Below, piece after piece: positions 53,134 to 61,258 of a DNA stretch of 64,000 nt. The notes below the pieces were generated by a model that did not search any database, had not been told where the DNA came from, and saw nothing but the letters and a program-made list of their open reading frames with translations. A program made the translations under genes and the position numbers. The DNA comes from Paenibacillus camelliae (GTDB taxonomy: Bacteria; Bacillota; Bacilli; Paenibacillales; Paenibacillaceae): NCBI RefSeq assembly GCF_023715345.1, contig NZ_JAMBNY010000011.1:98541-162540 (forward strand), written 5' to 3'. Numbering within the stretch: position 1 is the stretch's first letter; the number at the start of each line of letters is the position of its first letter.

Positions 53134-54397
53134 TACGCTCTCCCTCGAATGATTTAACAGCCAAGCAAACATTAGTCCCGCCAAATGCAAATGCATTAAC
53201 TAAAGCCGTCTCGACGCTTGCTTGGCGTGAAGCATTAGGAACACAATCCAGCGTCAGCTTTATATCTGGCGTCTCGTAATTAATGGTAGGCGGCAACATC
53301 CCATCACGCATCGCAAGCACTGCACTAATAAAATTAATACCGCCTGATGCATTCGTCAGATGACCGATCATCGATTTGACGGAGCTTACAGCAACTTCCT
53401 CAGCAGCCTCGCCTAATGCAGCTCGAATCGCCATCGTTTCACTATAATCGTTGTACGGTGTGCTCGTGCCGTGAACCGATATGTAATCCACCTCGTTTGG
53501 CTCAAGCCCCGCTTCAGCCATCGCTTGGCGCATAACCGTAATACACTCCCCACCATCAGGTGGAGAATCTGTAATCCGATAAGCATTCATCGTGCTCGAA
53601 AAACCTACAAGCTCGGCATAAATGTGCGCATTTCTAGCTAAGGCATGCTCTAGCTCCTCCAGCACAATCATCGTTGCGCCTTCGCCGATAACAAAGCCAT
53701 CTCGTTCCTTGTCGAAAGGGCGGGAAGCATGTGCAGGATCATCGTTACGTGTAGATAAAGCACCTAGCAAGCTGAAGCCAAGCACGTCTATGTAATTAAT
53801 CATCGAGTCGTATCCACCAGCGACCATAATCGAAGCCTCACCTGCTTGGATAGCACGAAAAGCGGTACCAATTGAATGTGCACTCGATGCGCATGCAGTA
53901 TTGATCGTATACATCGGTCCAGCAGCACGAAGCCATTGCGCCATTAACGACGCTCCCGTAACACTGCTTCGCTTCAAAATATCGAGCGGACCGAAGAAGC
54001 CCTCTGCTGTCTCTTCATCATCCTTAAAGTAACGAATGAACGTTTCTTGAAACTGCTTTAGATCTGGGTAAATTAACCCGCAGCCCATAGCAATCCCGAT
54101 ATCCGGATTCGGTGCATCGCCCGCTGAAAGCTTCGCATCTTGGATAGCCTCCAAAAAAGCATTAAGCCCAAAGCCAGAGGATCGAGAAAGAAGCTTAGTC
54201 AGCTTTACCGGTAGTGTTGGGTGCAGTTCAAAATCTTTAACCTCAGCAGCAATTCGCGTATCCATACTTGAAGCATCAAACAATGTAATCGTGTCCGTTC
54301 CCGACTTTCCAGCTAGCATATTACGCCATGTCTGTTCTGTATTGAGACCTAGTGGTGTTACGCAGCCTAATCCAGTAACAACAACTCTTTTCTTCAT
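53120..54397 (-). CDS. Beta-ketoacyl-ACP synthase II-type ketosynthase, active
   Basis: A 425-aa elongating ketosynthase. It has the complete triad: Cys in INTACASSAHSIGTAF (about residue 170), His in SVHGTSTPYNDYSE (about 310) and His in VKSMIGHLTNASGG (about 345). The ending is NAFAFGGTNVCLAVKSF. It would condense malonyl-ACP with the growing chain. The start overlaps the previous dehydratase gene by 4 nt. Together with the Cys-less homologue at 51413 it can form a KS-CLF pair, separate from the fused pair at 48776. Confidence 0.92.
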   Translation of the reverse strand: MKKRVVVTGLGCVTPLGLNTEQTWRNMLAGKSGTDTITLFDASSMDTRIAAEVKDFELHPTLPVKLTKLLSRSSGFGLNAFLEAIQDAKLSAGDAPNPDIGIAMGCGLIYPDLKQFQETFIRYFKDDEETAEGFFGPLDILKRSSVTGASLMAQWLRAAGPMYTINTACASSAHSIGTAFRAIQAGEASIMVAGGYDSMINYIDVLGFSLLGALSTRNDDPAHASRPFDKERDGFVIGEGATMIVLEELEHALARNAHIYAELVGFSSTMNAYRITDSPPDGGECITVMRQAMAEAGLEPNEVDYISVHGTSTPYNDYSETMAIRAALGEAAEEVAVSSVKSMIGHLTNASGGINFISAVLAMRDGMLPPTINYETPDIKLTLDCVPNASRQASVETALVNAFAFGGTNVCLAVKSFEGERNDVN

Positions 54398-54846
54398 TGC
54401 CCCTCCCCCGATGACAGCTCATGAAACGTACGCTTTGTACGCTCTACATCCTCCAGCTCAGCAGTCGAAACTAGAGAACACATCATATAGTTCATCTTCA
54501 TTACCACTTCATCATTTACAGCACCATGCCCAGAAAAAACCGCCGCATTTTCATGCAGCGAATCTACATGCCCGTATAGCACAAGCTCATCTCCAGGGAT
54601 GACACGCTTATGGAAGGTGATCGATTCTGCTGACAGAAGCACGGCTCGCTGCTTAAAATTTGTCGTCAGCATAATAAGCCAAGCACCTGCCTGACATAGT
54701 GCCTCCACCATTAAAGGCTCCGGAAAATAATGCTCACCCGTAATCGCATCCTTCATGTAGCAATCCTGGTAATTCAACAATTTACTTGCTGTAATCGATT
54801 CACCTGCATTCCAATCCTTTATCCGGTCAACCATATAAAATCTCAT
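54394..54846 (-). CDS. FabZ/FabA-like 3-hydroxyacyl-ACP dehydratase
   Basis: A 150-aa hotdog-fold enzyme. The active-site His lies in GEHYFPEPLMVEALCQAGAW (about residue 41), with the expected Glu in MVEALCQ, so both catalytic residues are present. ITFHKRVIPGDELVLYGHV is the second conserved strand. It should dehydrate 3-hydroxyacyl-ACP to the enoyl form; with no enoyl reductase in the cluster, the double bonds would remain as a polyene. ATG at 54846 with GAGGTG is used instead of the longer frame. Confidence 0.85.
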   Translation of the reverse strand: MRFYMVDRIKDWNAGESITASKLLNYQDCYMKDAITGEHYFPEPLMVEALCQAGAWLIMLTTNFKQRAVLLSAESITFHKRVIPGDELVLYGHVDSLHENAAVFSGHGAVNDEVVMKMNYMMCSLVSTAELEDVERTKRTFHELSSGEGQ

Positions 54847-54856
54847 AACGAACACC

Positions 54857-55294
54857 TCACTTTCGTTCTTGATCAAGCAGCAGTACGACTTGAGCGATCG
54901 CATATTCATCGGAATGGCTAAGCGATACATCCATCGAAACTACACCCAGCTTGTTGACGAACTGAAGCGCATTGCCTAGCAGCTCTAGGTTGGGCTTACC
55001 AGATAAAGCCTCGTTTCTAATCCCGATCTCATTCAGCTCTATCCCTTTGCCCATGCCCGTTCCAATCGCTTTAAGGAAAGCCTCCTTCGCCGCAAACCTA
55101 GCCGATAAATACTCAGCCTTCCTTCGTTTCCCTTCCGCATAGGCAAGCTCCCTTAATGTAAAAATACTATCCATTCTTAGCTGATTGGATAGTATTTTTT
55201 TCTCCATAATGGCAACGCTTTGCAGGTCCACTCCGGTACGGATATCAAGTTTAGTGAGTAACAGAAGCCATTTCTCCTTTTCTGATCTCAACAA
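54857..55294 (-). CDS. AcpS-type holo-ACP synthase (phosphopantetheinyl transferase)
   Basis: A 145-aa AcpS-like enzyme. Magnesium/CoA motif RTGVDLQSVAIME (Asp about residue 24) and the family signature LSARFAAKEAFLKAIGTGMGKG (about 63-84) are present, as is the C-terminal VSMDVSLSHSDEYAIAQVVLL. A cluster-dedicated copy that arms the adjacent ACP with phosphopantetheine. The start is uncertain: tandem TTG codons at 55294/55291 overlap the acp gene by 44 nt, and a shorter start is possible. Confidence 0.88.
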   Translation of the reverse strand: MLRSEKEKWLLLLTKLDIRTGVDLQSVAIMEKKILSNQLRMDSIFTLRELAYAEGKRRKAEYLSARFAAKEAFLKAIGTGMGKGIELNEIGIRNEALSGKPNLELLGNALQFVNKLGVVSMDVSLSHSDEYAIAQVVLLLDQERK

Positions 55295-55658
55295 GGCTAA
55301 CCAGATTGTCTACCGTGAACAGCGTAAGCACTCGTTCCGCTTCAAACTTGCGCAAGCTGTCTACATCAATTTGAGGCAAGCTTTTTTTAAGCTGTGCTAA
55401 GCCAACATCAGAGAGATAGCCTTCCTCTGTCCCGAACTCCTCGTCTGGAATTCCACCTGTAATCATTAGCGTAATGTCGTTGATCGTTACCTTGAAGCCT
55501 AGCTTACGCTCAATACGGAAGAGTACATCGAGCAGATCTAGCGATTCAGCACCCAAATCCCCAAGCAACGTTGCTTCACCTACTACTTCATCCTCGTCTA
55601 CACCAATTGCATCAACTAATGCTTGCTGAACAACCTCAAAAATTTCATTGCGTTCCAT
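55251..55658 (-). CDS. Long acyl carrier protein of the cluster
   Basis: A 135-aa ACP, about 55 residues longer than a primary-metabolism ACP. The phosphopantetheine Ser lies in LLGDLGAESLDLLDVLFRIERKLGF (Ser about residue 39). After helix II it has an extra segment (ITGGIPDEEFGTEEGYLSDVGLAQLKKSLPQIDVDSLRK) before the final helix (FTVDNLVSLVEI). Such extended ACPs occur in dedicated type II polyene systems. ATG at 55658 is chosen because GGAGG is 7 nt upstream. Confidence 0.9.
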   Translation of the reverse strand: MERNEIFEVVQQALVDAIGVDEDEVVGEATLLGDLGAESLDLLDVLFRIERKLGFKVTINDITLMITGGIPDEEFGTEEGYLSDVGLAQLKKSLPQIDVDSLRKFEAERVLTLFTVDNLVSLVEIRKGEMASVTH

Positions 55659-55678
55659 GTTCATTCCTCCAATTGTTT

Positions 55679-56443
55679 TTATAATGGTCTACCAATTCCA
55701 ACGGTGCATAGTGCACCGCCATCCACAGCAAGTGTACTTCCCGTGATGTGACTTGCATCATCCGATGCTAAAAACAGCACGGCTTGTGCTACCTCCTCGG
55801 GCTTACCAAACCGCTTTTGCGGTATTTGAGGGAGATAGCGCTTTTCTTCCTTCAGCAAGCCTTCCACCATTTCGGTCTCAGAGAAGCCTGGCAATACAGC
55901 GCATACTCTAATATTGAAGCGCGCGAGCTCAACAGCGGCAGTACGAGTAAATGCGTTAATTGCAGCCTTCGAGCATGCGTAATTCGATTGTCCGACCCAG
56001 CCGCCTTCACTCATTGCAGAGGATACATTGACGATAACCCCGCTTCGCTGAAGCATCATTGGCTCCAGTGCAGCCTTCGAGCAATTGAACACTCCACCAA
56101 AATTAACATTCATCACCTTCTGCCAATCTTCAGGCTCCATCTGGAATACTAATCGATCATAAGCGATTCCTGCGTTGTTAACGACGATGTCGAGCTTTCC
56201 ATATGTATCTAAAATAAACGTCATCATTTCCTTTACCTGCTGCATGTCACTTACATCAGCTCTATAGATGGATGCGGTACCTCCTTGTGCCTTAATGAGC
56301 TTACAAACTTCCTCCGCTTGAGCTTGGTTGCGGTTATAGTTAATGACTACCGTTGCACCTCGACTTGCAGCTGCTATACTTATTGCTCGACCAATCCCGC
56401 GAGACCCACCCGTAACAAGCATCACTTTATCTGTCAAATTCAC
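55679..56443 (-). CDS. 3-oxoacyl-ACP reductase (FabG-like)
   Basis: A 254-aa short-chain dehydrogenase. Cofactor motif TGGSRGIGRAI (residues 11-21), NNAGIA, catalytic Ser in NVSSAMSEGGWVGQSNYACSKAA with YxxxK, and the C-terminal HITGSTLAVDGGALC. It would reduce the 3-oxo group after each condensation using NADPH. It lies just before the acp gene and 250 bp after fabD. This reductase plus the dehydratase gives alternate double bonds. Confidence 0.92.
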   Translation of the reverse strand: MNLTDKVMLVTGGSRGIGRAISIAAASRGATVVINYNRNQAQAEEVCKLIKAQGGTASIYRADVSDMQQVKEMMTFILDTYGKLDIVVNNAGIAYDRLVFQMEPEDWQKVMNVNFGGVFNCSKAALEPMMLQRSGVIVNVSSAMSEGGWVGQSNYACSKAAINAFTRTAAVELARFNIRVCAVLPGFSETEMVEGLLKEEKRYLPQIPQKRFGKPEEVAQAVLFLASDDASHITGSTLAVDGGALCTVGIGRPL

Positions 56444-56693
56444 TTCCCTACACCTCCCTTCGAATAGAGCGTCACGCGCGTGTGATGTTCATCGTCATGC
56501 GCAGTGCTATGTTCAGCGTCATGCACCAGTATGATGTGCAGCGCTAATGTGTCTCATTGTTGCCCATCCATGTCGTCAGCTATGTATGTTGACTGTACAA
56601 TGCGCTAGCTATCATTCGTTCTGTACGTTGACCTATGTGGGCTACATAATATGTAAGTTACGCGTACTACCTTTTCCACTTCTGCCAGCCAGT
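56444..56693. other. Gap between fabD and fabG with imperfect repeats
   Basis: About 250 bp without a supported gene, unusual inside an otherwise overlapping operon. ATGTTCATCGTCATGC (56485) and ATGTTCAGCGTCATGC (56509) form an imperfect direct repeat 24 bp apart. The gap may contain a secondary promoter or be a gene remnant. Confidence 0.45.
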
Positions 56694-57641
56694 CTATGTC
56701 GATATTGCCTTCGTCTTATTAAGCCACGACTCAAGCTTTTTGTAGCTATCGATATTGACAGCCTGAATGGAGTGATCTAGGTGCTTAACAAGTCCACTTA
56801 ATACGCGTCCTGGTCCAACTTCTACAAACTGGACATCGTCCATTGCTTCTACTACTTTAGCGACAACCTGCTGCCACTTTACTGGCGCAGTCGCTTGAGC
56901 TACCAGAAGCTCCGCTACTCTATCTCCATCTGTCTCGAATGCTTCGCTTACGCTGCTAATTAATGGTACTTGCAGTGGCTGTATAGATATCTGTTCAATT
57001 TTACTTCTCAATGCTGGAACGATGCCTTCGATAAGTGGACTGTGAAATGCTCCACTAACCGGTAGCTTTACAACTCGCTCCGCACCTTCCGCTTCAGATG
57101 CACGCATCGCTTCATGTACCAGTTCATCCTCACCTGAAATCACTAGCTGTGAAGGACCATTATAGTTCGCAATCATAATTACTCCGCGCTCACGCAGCGA
57201 TGCACAGATAGCTTCCAGCTTTTCAGCATCTAGCCCCATAATGGCTGCCATACTCCCAGCATGCATTTTCTGAGCATGCTGCATAAGCCGTCCTCGTTCA
57301 GCTACAATTTCAAGACCTTCCAGGAAGCTAAAGCCCTTTGCCGCAGCAACTGCGGAAAACTCCCCTAAGCTATGACCGATTACCGCTGAGCTGCTTACTT
57401 CATGCTCTTCAAGCAAAGCATGCAATGCCATAGACACGGTATAGATAGCTGGTTGTGCATACTGCGTCTGCTTAAGCTGCTGCTCATCACCGGAAAAACA
57501 AAGCTCACTTAGCTTGTATCCTAGCAACTCATCTGCAGCTTCGAAATAATTTTGTCGAATAGCAGGAAAATTTTCATAGATCTCTTTCCCCATACCCAGT
57601 CTCTGCGATCCCTGCCCCGGAAACATAAAACATATCTGCAT
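56694..57641 (-). CDS. Malonyl-CoA:ACP transacylase (FabD-like)
   Basis: A 315-aa acyltransferase. FMFPGQGSQRLGMGKE opens the protein; the nucleophile elbow is VIGHSLGEFSAVAA (Ser about residue 90). The malonyl-binding Arg follows in AERGRLMQ, and VKLPVSGAFHSPLI carries the catalytic His (about 200). It loads malonyl onto the cluster ACP. First gene of the leftward operon. ATG at 57641 with GGAGG (11 nt) is used; an ATG at 57659 lies within that site. Confidence 0.93.
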   Translation of the reverse strand: MQICFMFPGQGSQRLGMGKEIYENFPAIRQNYFEAADELLGYKLSELCFSGDEQQLKQTQYAQPAIYTVSMALHALLEEHEVSSSAVIGHSLGEFSAVAAAKGFSFLEGLEIVAERGRLMQHAQKMHAGSMAAIMGLDAEKLEAICASLRERGVIMIANYNGPSQLVISGEDELVHEAMRASEAEGAERVVKLPVSGAFHSPLIEGIVPALRSKIEQISIQPLQVPLISSVSEAFETDGDRVAELLVAQATAPVKWQQVVAKVVEAMDDVQFVEVGPGRVLSGLVKHLDHSIQAVNIDSYKKLESWLNKTKAIST

Positions 57642-57668
57642 AATTGAACGAGCCTCCATATCACAATT

Positions 57669-57688
57669 CCATAAATTTGTATTTATGG
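57669..57688. promoter_or_regulatory. Palindromic operator-like site at the cluster promoter
   Basis: CCATAAAT-TTGT-ATTTATGG, a perfect 8-bp dyad immediately upstream of fabD. With the wider TAGTAGT (57753-57759) / ACTACTA (57793-57799) inverted repeat it marks the divergent control region between fabD and the tetR-like gene. Confidence 0.5.
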
Positions 57689-57889
57689 TGCTACATACCT
57701 AATGATATACAGTTTTCTCATTCAAGTTAATAGCTTTAAACCTCTAAACATCTAGTAGTCAAACACTATTTTTTCAGTGGAATTCATGCAAAACTACTAT
57801 TTACCAAATTAGCTACAACTTGTATTGTGGGAATGTCGTATATGAGAAGAAGGACGAGTCACAACATTTGTCAAAAGGAGTTGAAATTT

Positions 57890-58474
57890 GTGGAGTTAAG
57901 CGAAGCATTAAGACAACATTTATTAGAGATATTTTCCCAGCTACCATATGAGCAGTGGGACGAGCGTTTTCAAGAGATATGCCAACATAATTCCGAGCTG
58001 CAAAAGTATAATGATCTCCCTAGCTACGATCTACTAATCGAACTCATGGAGTATAGCTTTGGTCAAATCGTTAGTCACATTGACCCGATTGTGTCAGACC
58101 CCAAGCTAGATACTGTTTCGAAGCTGCAATTATTGACAAAGGCATTTATAAAATTTGCGATTAGTGATCCATACGCTTATCGTATTGCATTTCTAGTTAG
58201 GCCAGCAGGCAACACCCATGAGCATATTCCAGTTGAATCCGCTATTCGTTTCCGTGTGCTCATAAGAAAGGTTTTTCGATCATTATCACAGCGACATTCC
58301 CGTACTGAGCCCTTAGAATTACAGGTACAAGGCTTAATGTGCGTGCTTAATGGCATTGTTGTATCGTCTTTGTTCCTGCAGCGTATGGATCTCATCGAAG
58401 TAGAAAGCTTAAGCAGCTATGTCACTTCTCATTATTTACGCGGAATTTTGCAAGAGAATTTTCCTCAAAGTTAA
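57890..58474 (+). CDS. TetR-like regulator with weak HTH
   Basis: A 194-aa helical protein. The C-terminal half, LQLLTKAFIKFAISDPYAYRIAFLVRPAG (about 80-110) and LQVQGLMCVLNGIVVSSLFLQ, fits a TetR ligand-binding domain. The N-terminal region (LSEALRQHLLEIFSQLPYEQWDERFQEICQHNSEL) matches the TetR helix-turn-helix only loosely and lacks the usual GTLYYYF-like helix. It may be a divergent or non-DNA-binding TetR relative. GTG at 57890 is preferred because AAAGGAG sits 9 nt upstream. Divergent from the biosynthetic operon. Confidence 0.65.
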   Translation: MELSEALRQHLLEIFSQLPYEQWDERFQEICQHNSELQKYNDLPSYDLLIELMEYSFGQIVSHIDPIVSDPKLDTVSKLQLLTKAFIKFAISDPYAYRIAFLVRPAGNTHEHIPVESAIRFRVLIRKVFRSLSQRHSRTEPLELQVQGLMCVLNGIVVSSLFLQRMDLIEVESLSSYVTSHYLRGILQENFPQS

Positions 58475-58478
58475 AGTG

Positions 58479-58541
58479 TTGACAAATATTGGTGTTATTG
58501 CTATAGTGATCTCGGAAACTAAAAATTAAATTTCAGTTTCC
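58479..58541 (+). promoter_or_regulatory. Promoter and 28-bp palindromic operator of the second tetR gene
   Basis: TTGACA (58479-58484), 17 nt, TATAGT (58502-58507) is close to the SigA consensus. A near-perfect 28-bp dyad (arms GGAAACT / AGTTTCC, 24 of 28 positions symmetric) covers 58514-58541, over the expected transcription start. It is likely bound by the encoded TetR. Confidence 0.72.
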
Positions 58542-58579
58542 ATTGATCCTACCAGCAGTACATTTAAGGAGCGAACATA

Positions 58580-59176
58580 TTGGACGAAATCAATCAAGAA
58601 GCTATGCAACTTAAAGATAAAATTATGAAAAAGTATTTTCAGCTTGGTATGGAGCAAGGATTCAGTAAAGTATTACTCGATCAAGTCGCCTCAGAGCTCT
58701 CGATCAGTAAAAAAACGATTTACAAATTTTTCACAAGTAAAGAAGAAATTATATCTGCTTGTATCGATGACGTCTTTACTACGATTGATGCTGAGGTGCT
58801 TCCGATCATGACGGATCAATCCATTGGCATTATTGAAAAAATCACTCGTTTACCAGAGATCGTAGCGAAGCATCTTATGTTCTTTACTCGTCAGCAGGTT
58901 GTAGAGATTCAACGGACATTTCCTCATCTGTGGAGCAAAGTATTAGAGCAGCGGAAGCTAAGAATTGAACGCTATGAAGCGTTGTTTCGAGCAGCCAAAG
59001 AAAGAGGGTTCATTATTGACGTAGAGCCTAAGCTACTCGTTCACTTCTTTCTAGTAACGATTGAAGCCTTTACGAAGGAAAGCTTTATGGATGAGCACAA
59101 TATTTCGTATGCAGAGTCTCTTCAGATGGTAAGTAAAATTTTGTTAGAAGGAATATTGAGTAAATCGAGTAATTGA
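58580..59176 (+). CDS. TetR/AcrR family transcriptional regulator
   Basis: A 198-aa TetR repressor starting at TTG with AAGGAG upstream. The HTH is complete (KDKIMKKYFQLGMEQGFSKVLLDQVASELSISKKTIYKFFTSKEEII, residues about 12-57). The C-terminal domain has FFTRQQVVEIQRTFPHLWSKVLEQRK. It leads a rightward group with an SDR, an FAD monooxygenase and a LuxR-type regulator, and probably represses that group through the dyad at 58514. Confidence 0.9.
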   Translation: MDEINQEAMQLKDKIMKKYFQLGMEQGFSKVLLDQVASELSISKKTIYKFFTSKEEIISACIDDVFTTIDAEVLPIMTDQSIGIIEKITRLPEIVAKHLMFFTRQQVVEIQRTFPHLWSKVLEQRKLRIERYEALFRAAKERGFIIDVEPKLLVHFFLVTIEAFTKESFMDEHNISYAESLQMVSKILLEGILSKSSN

Positions 59177-59190
59177 AAGGAGACCAGTTT

Positions 59191-59961
59191 ATGAAAAACA
59201 AAAATGTTCTCATTGTTGGGGCTTCAAGCGGTATCGGGCGGGCTGTATCGTTACAGTTCGCGAGGGAAGGTGCGAATGTCATCATCTCCTCCCGATCATC
59301 AAGTGCGCTTGAATCCTTAAGGAGGCAAATCGAAGTAAGTGGAGGATCATGCTATGTGCATCCTTGTGACATATGCTCAGAGGAAGCGGTTCAGCAGTTA
59401 ATTGCGGAGACTACTGAGCGATTTGGTCATATTGATATCGCTATTTTAGGTTCTGCGGTGCAGTATATCGATCGTGTGGATCAGCTTGATCTTAGTGAGG
59501 TTGATGCAATGTTCCAGACCAACGTCGTAGGCATTATTCGTTGCTCTCGCTATTTGCTACCTCATATGCTTAAACGAAAATCGGGGCAGATCGTGCTAAT
59601 CTCATCAATTATGGCCGAGGCCGCATTCCCACAAATGGTTCCTTATGGTGCGACGAAAGCAGCGATATCTAACTTTGCTCGAGGTTTGCAAAGAGAGGTT
59701 GCCCCTCAGGGTGTAGTTGTCACGCTCGTTTCACCAGGTCATATGAATACCAATCTAAGCTCACATCTTCAGGATCGGCTTCCGCACTGGTATGGTAAAT
59801 CAGGCTCCCTGGACATTAACAAGGTAGCAGAAGAAATGGTAGTAGCGATAAAAAATAAACGTACAGAGGTTGTCATTGGCCGTCAAAATAAAATGCTTGG
59901 GCAAATGATTAAGTTTTTACCTCCTGTAGCGAACAATATCATCCGAAAGATAACTACCTAA
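59191..59961 (+). CDS. Short-chain dehydrogenase/reductase
   Basis: A 256-aa SDR. Cofactor motif VGASSGIGRAVSLQFAREGANV, catalytic segment VLISSIMAEAAFPQMVPYGATKAA (Ser, YxxxK) and PGHMNTN. The NNAG motif is changed to AILGSAV. The C-terminus EVVIGRQNKMLGQMIKFLPPVANNIIRKI resembles membrane-associated lipid SDRs, hinting at a lipid-like substrate. ATG at 59191 with AAAGGAG. Probably a tailoring enzyme of the cluster. Confidence 0.87.
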   Translation: MKNKNVLIVGASSGIGRAVSLQFAREGANVIISSRSSSALESLRRQIEVSGGSCYVHPCDICSEEAVQQLIAETTERFGHIDIAILGSAVQYIDRVDQLDLSEVDAMFQTNVVGIIRCSRYLLPHMLKRKSGQIVLISSIMAEAAFPQMVPYGATKAAISNFARGLQREVAPQGVVVTLVSPGHMNTNLSSHLQDRLPHWYGKSGSLDINKVAEEMVVAIKNKRTEVVIGRQNKMLGQMIKFLPPVANNIIRKITT

Positions 59962-59989
59962 GCTTTATTATTCGGAAGGAGTAGATTAT

Positions 59990-61237
59990 ATGGATTTGGA
60001 AACAGATATTATTATCGTCGGTGGTGCTGTTGCAGGCGCTGCACTAGCATGTGCATTAGCTAAATATAATTTCAAGGTTCTTGTCGTTGACCGCCGTAAG
60101 GATCCTGGCAGTATGAATCGCGGAGATGGACTGCAGCCAAGAACGCTAGAGATTCTTGAGCAGTGGGGTGTGCTACAGCAATTTCAACAAATCCCTCATA
60201 TCAAATCCTATGGCATCGAGCTTCATCACGGGGTGTTCAAGGAGCTTATGAAAATTGACCTCAAGCCACTGTCTTCAAGTAAATATAATTACATTATGAA
60301 CATTCCCCATCGTGAGATTGAGCAAGGCCTGCTTGATTGGGCAAACAGCTACGAGCATATTCAGATTATGCGAGGAAGCTCTGTAGAGCGTATGCTCTAC
60401 AATGATCAAGGCAACGTATCCGGTGTGGTTATTAAGACGGGCAAGGAGCTAACCACCTGCCATGCTAAAATTGTCGTCGCAGCAGATGGAGGGCAATCGC
60501 TACTTCGTAAGGAGCTTAGCATTAAGGCAGATCGAATGGTGTATAATCATGAGCTTGTCGTGCTTCATATGCCTCGACCTGCTTCGTTTCAGGGTGACCT
60601 AAGAACACAGGTTCATCTGCATCGAGACGGTGCTGTTGTATTAATCCCATTACCCGATCAGCAAATGAGAATTACAGTCGTTGTCCCATCTGGAAAGGCT
60701 TCAGAGTGGCGAAAATACAGTGATAACGAGCTACTGCAGCAATTAGCAAGACGTGTGCCTATGTTAAAAGAAATTAGCATCTTCCATCGCGAGGGTGAGC
60801 ACGTCTACAAAATGGTACGCATGCACGCTGATCAATACTATGCGAAGCAAGCTGCCCTGATCGGTGATGCAGCTCATCTCACTCATGCATCTTCCGGACA
60901 AGGGATGAATATGGCCATTCAAGACGCGGACGTCTTAAGTAAACTGCTTGCCAAAAGCTTGCACGGTCAGCTGGCCATTGACGAGGCTCTTGCATTGTAC
61001 GAGCAAGTCCGCAAGCCTATAAACGAGGATATCCTCTCAAGATCAAACTTCATGTCTTCAGTCGTGTTTACTCCCAACAAACTTCTTCATGCCGGAAAAA
61101 TGTTTGGCATGTTCTCAACGAGATTCCTACCTGGTCTACGACACAAAATTAGCAGTAAAATCGCACTTGGCATTGCAGGTGTAAATCAAGAAGAAACCAT
61201 TCGGTTGCAATTATCTTCAGTTATAGAGCATATGTGA
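59990..61237 (+). CDS. FAD-dependent monooxygenase (UbiH/PHBH-like)
   Basis: A 415-aa group A flavoprotein monooxygenase. DIIIVGGAVAGAALACALAKYNFKVLVVDRR (FAD, residues 6-36), GDGLQPRTLEILEQWG, the DG motif AADGGQSLLRKEL (about 165), and the GD motif LIGDAAHLTHASSGQGMNMAIQDAD (about 285-310) are all present. It would hydroxylate or epoxidise a hydrophobic substrate using NAD(P)H. Its location behind the TetR and SDR genes suggests tailoring of the polyene-like product. Confidence 0.9.
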   Translation: MDLETDIIIVGGAVAGAALACALAKYNFKVLVVDRRKDPGSMNRGDGLQPRTLEILEQWGVLQQFQQIPHIKSYGIELHHGVFKELMKIDLKPLSSSKYNYIMNIPHREIEQGLLDWANSYEHIQIMRGSSVERMLYNDQGNVSGVVIKTGKELTTCHAKIVVAADGGQSLLRKELSIKADRMVYNHELVVLHMPRPASFQGDLRTQVHLHRDGAVVLIPLPDQQMRITVVVPSGKASEWRKYSDNELLQQLARRVPMLKEISIFHREGEHVYKMVRMHADQYYAKQAALIGDAAHLTHASSGQGMNMAIQDADVLSKLLAKSLHGQLAIDEALALYEQVRKPINEDILSRSNFMSSVVFTPNKLLHAGKMFGMFSTRFLPGLRHKISSKIALGIAGVNQEETIRLQLSSVIEHM

Positions 61238-61258
61238 TAGGATTGGAGAGAGACCATA

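Noticed and set aside
48776..57641. The cell's primary fatty-acid synthesis operon
   Set aside because: No enoyl reductase, multiple dead KS domains, an extended ACP, and linked tailoring, transport and regulator genes argue for a dedicated secondary pathway.
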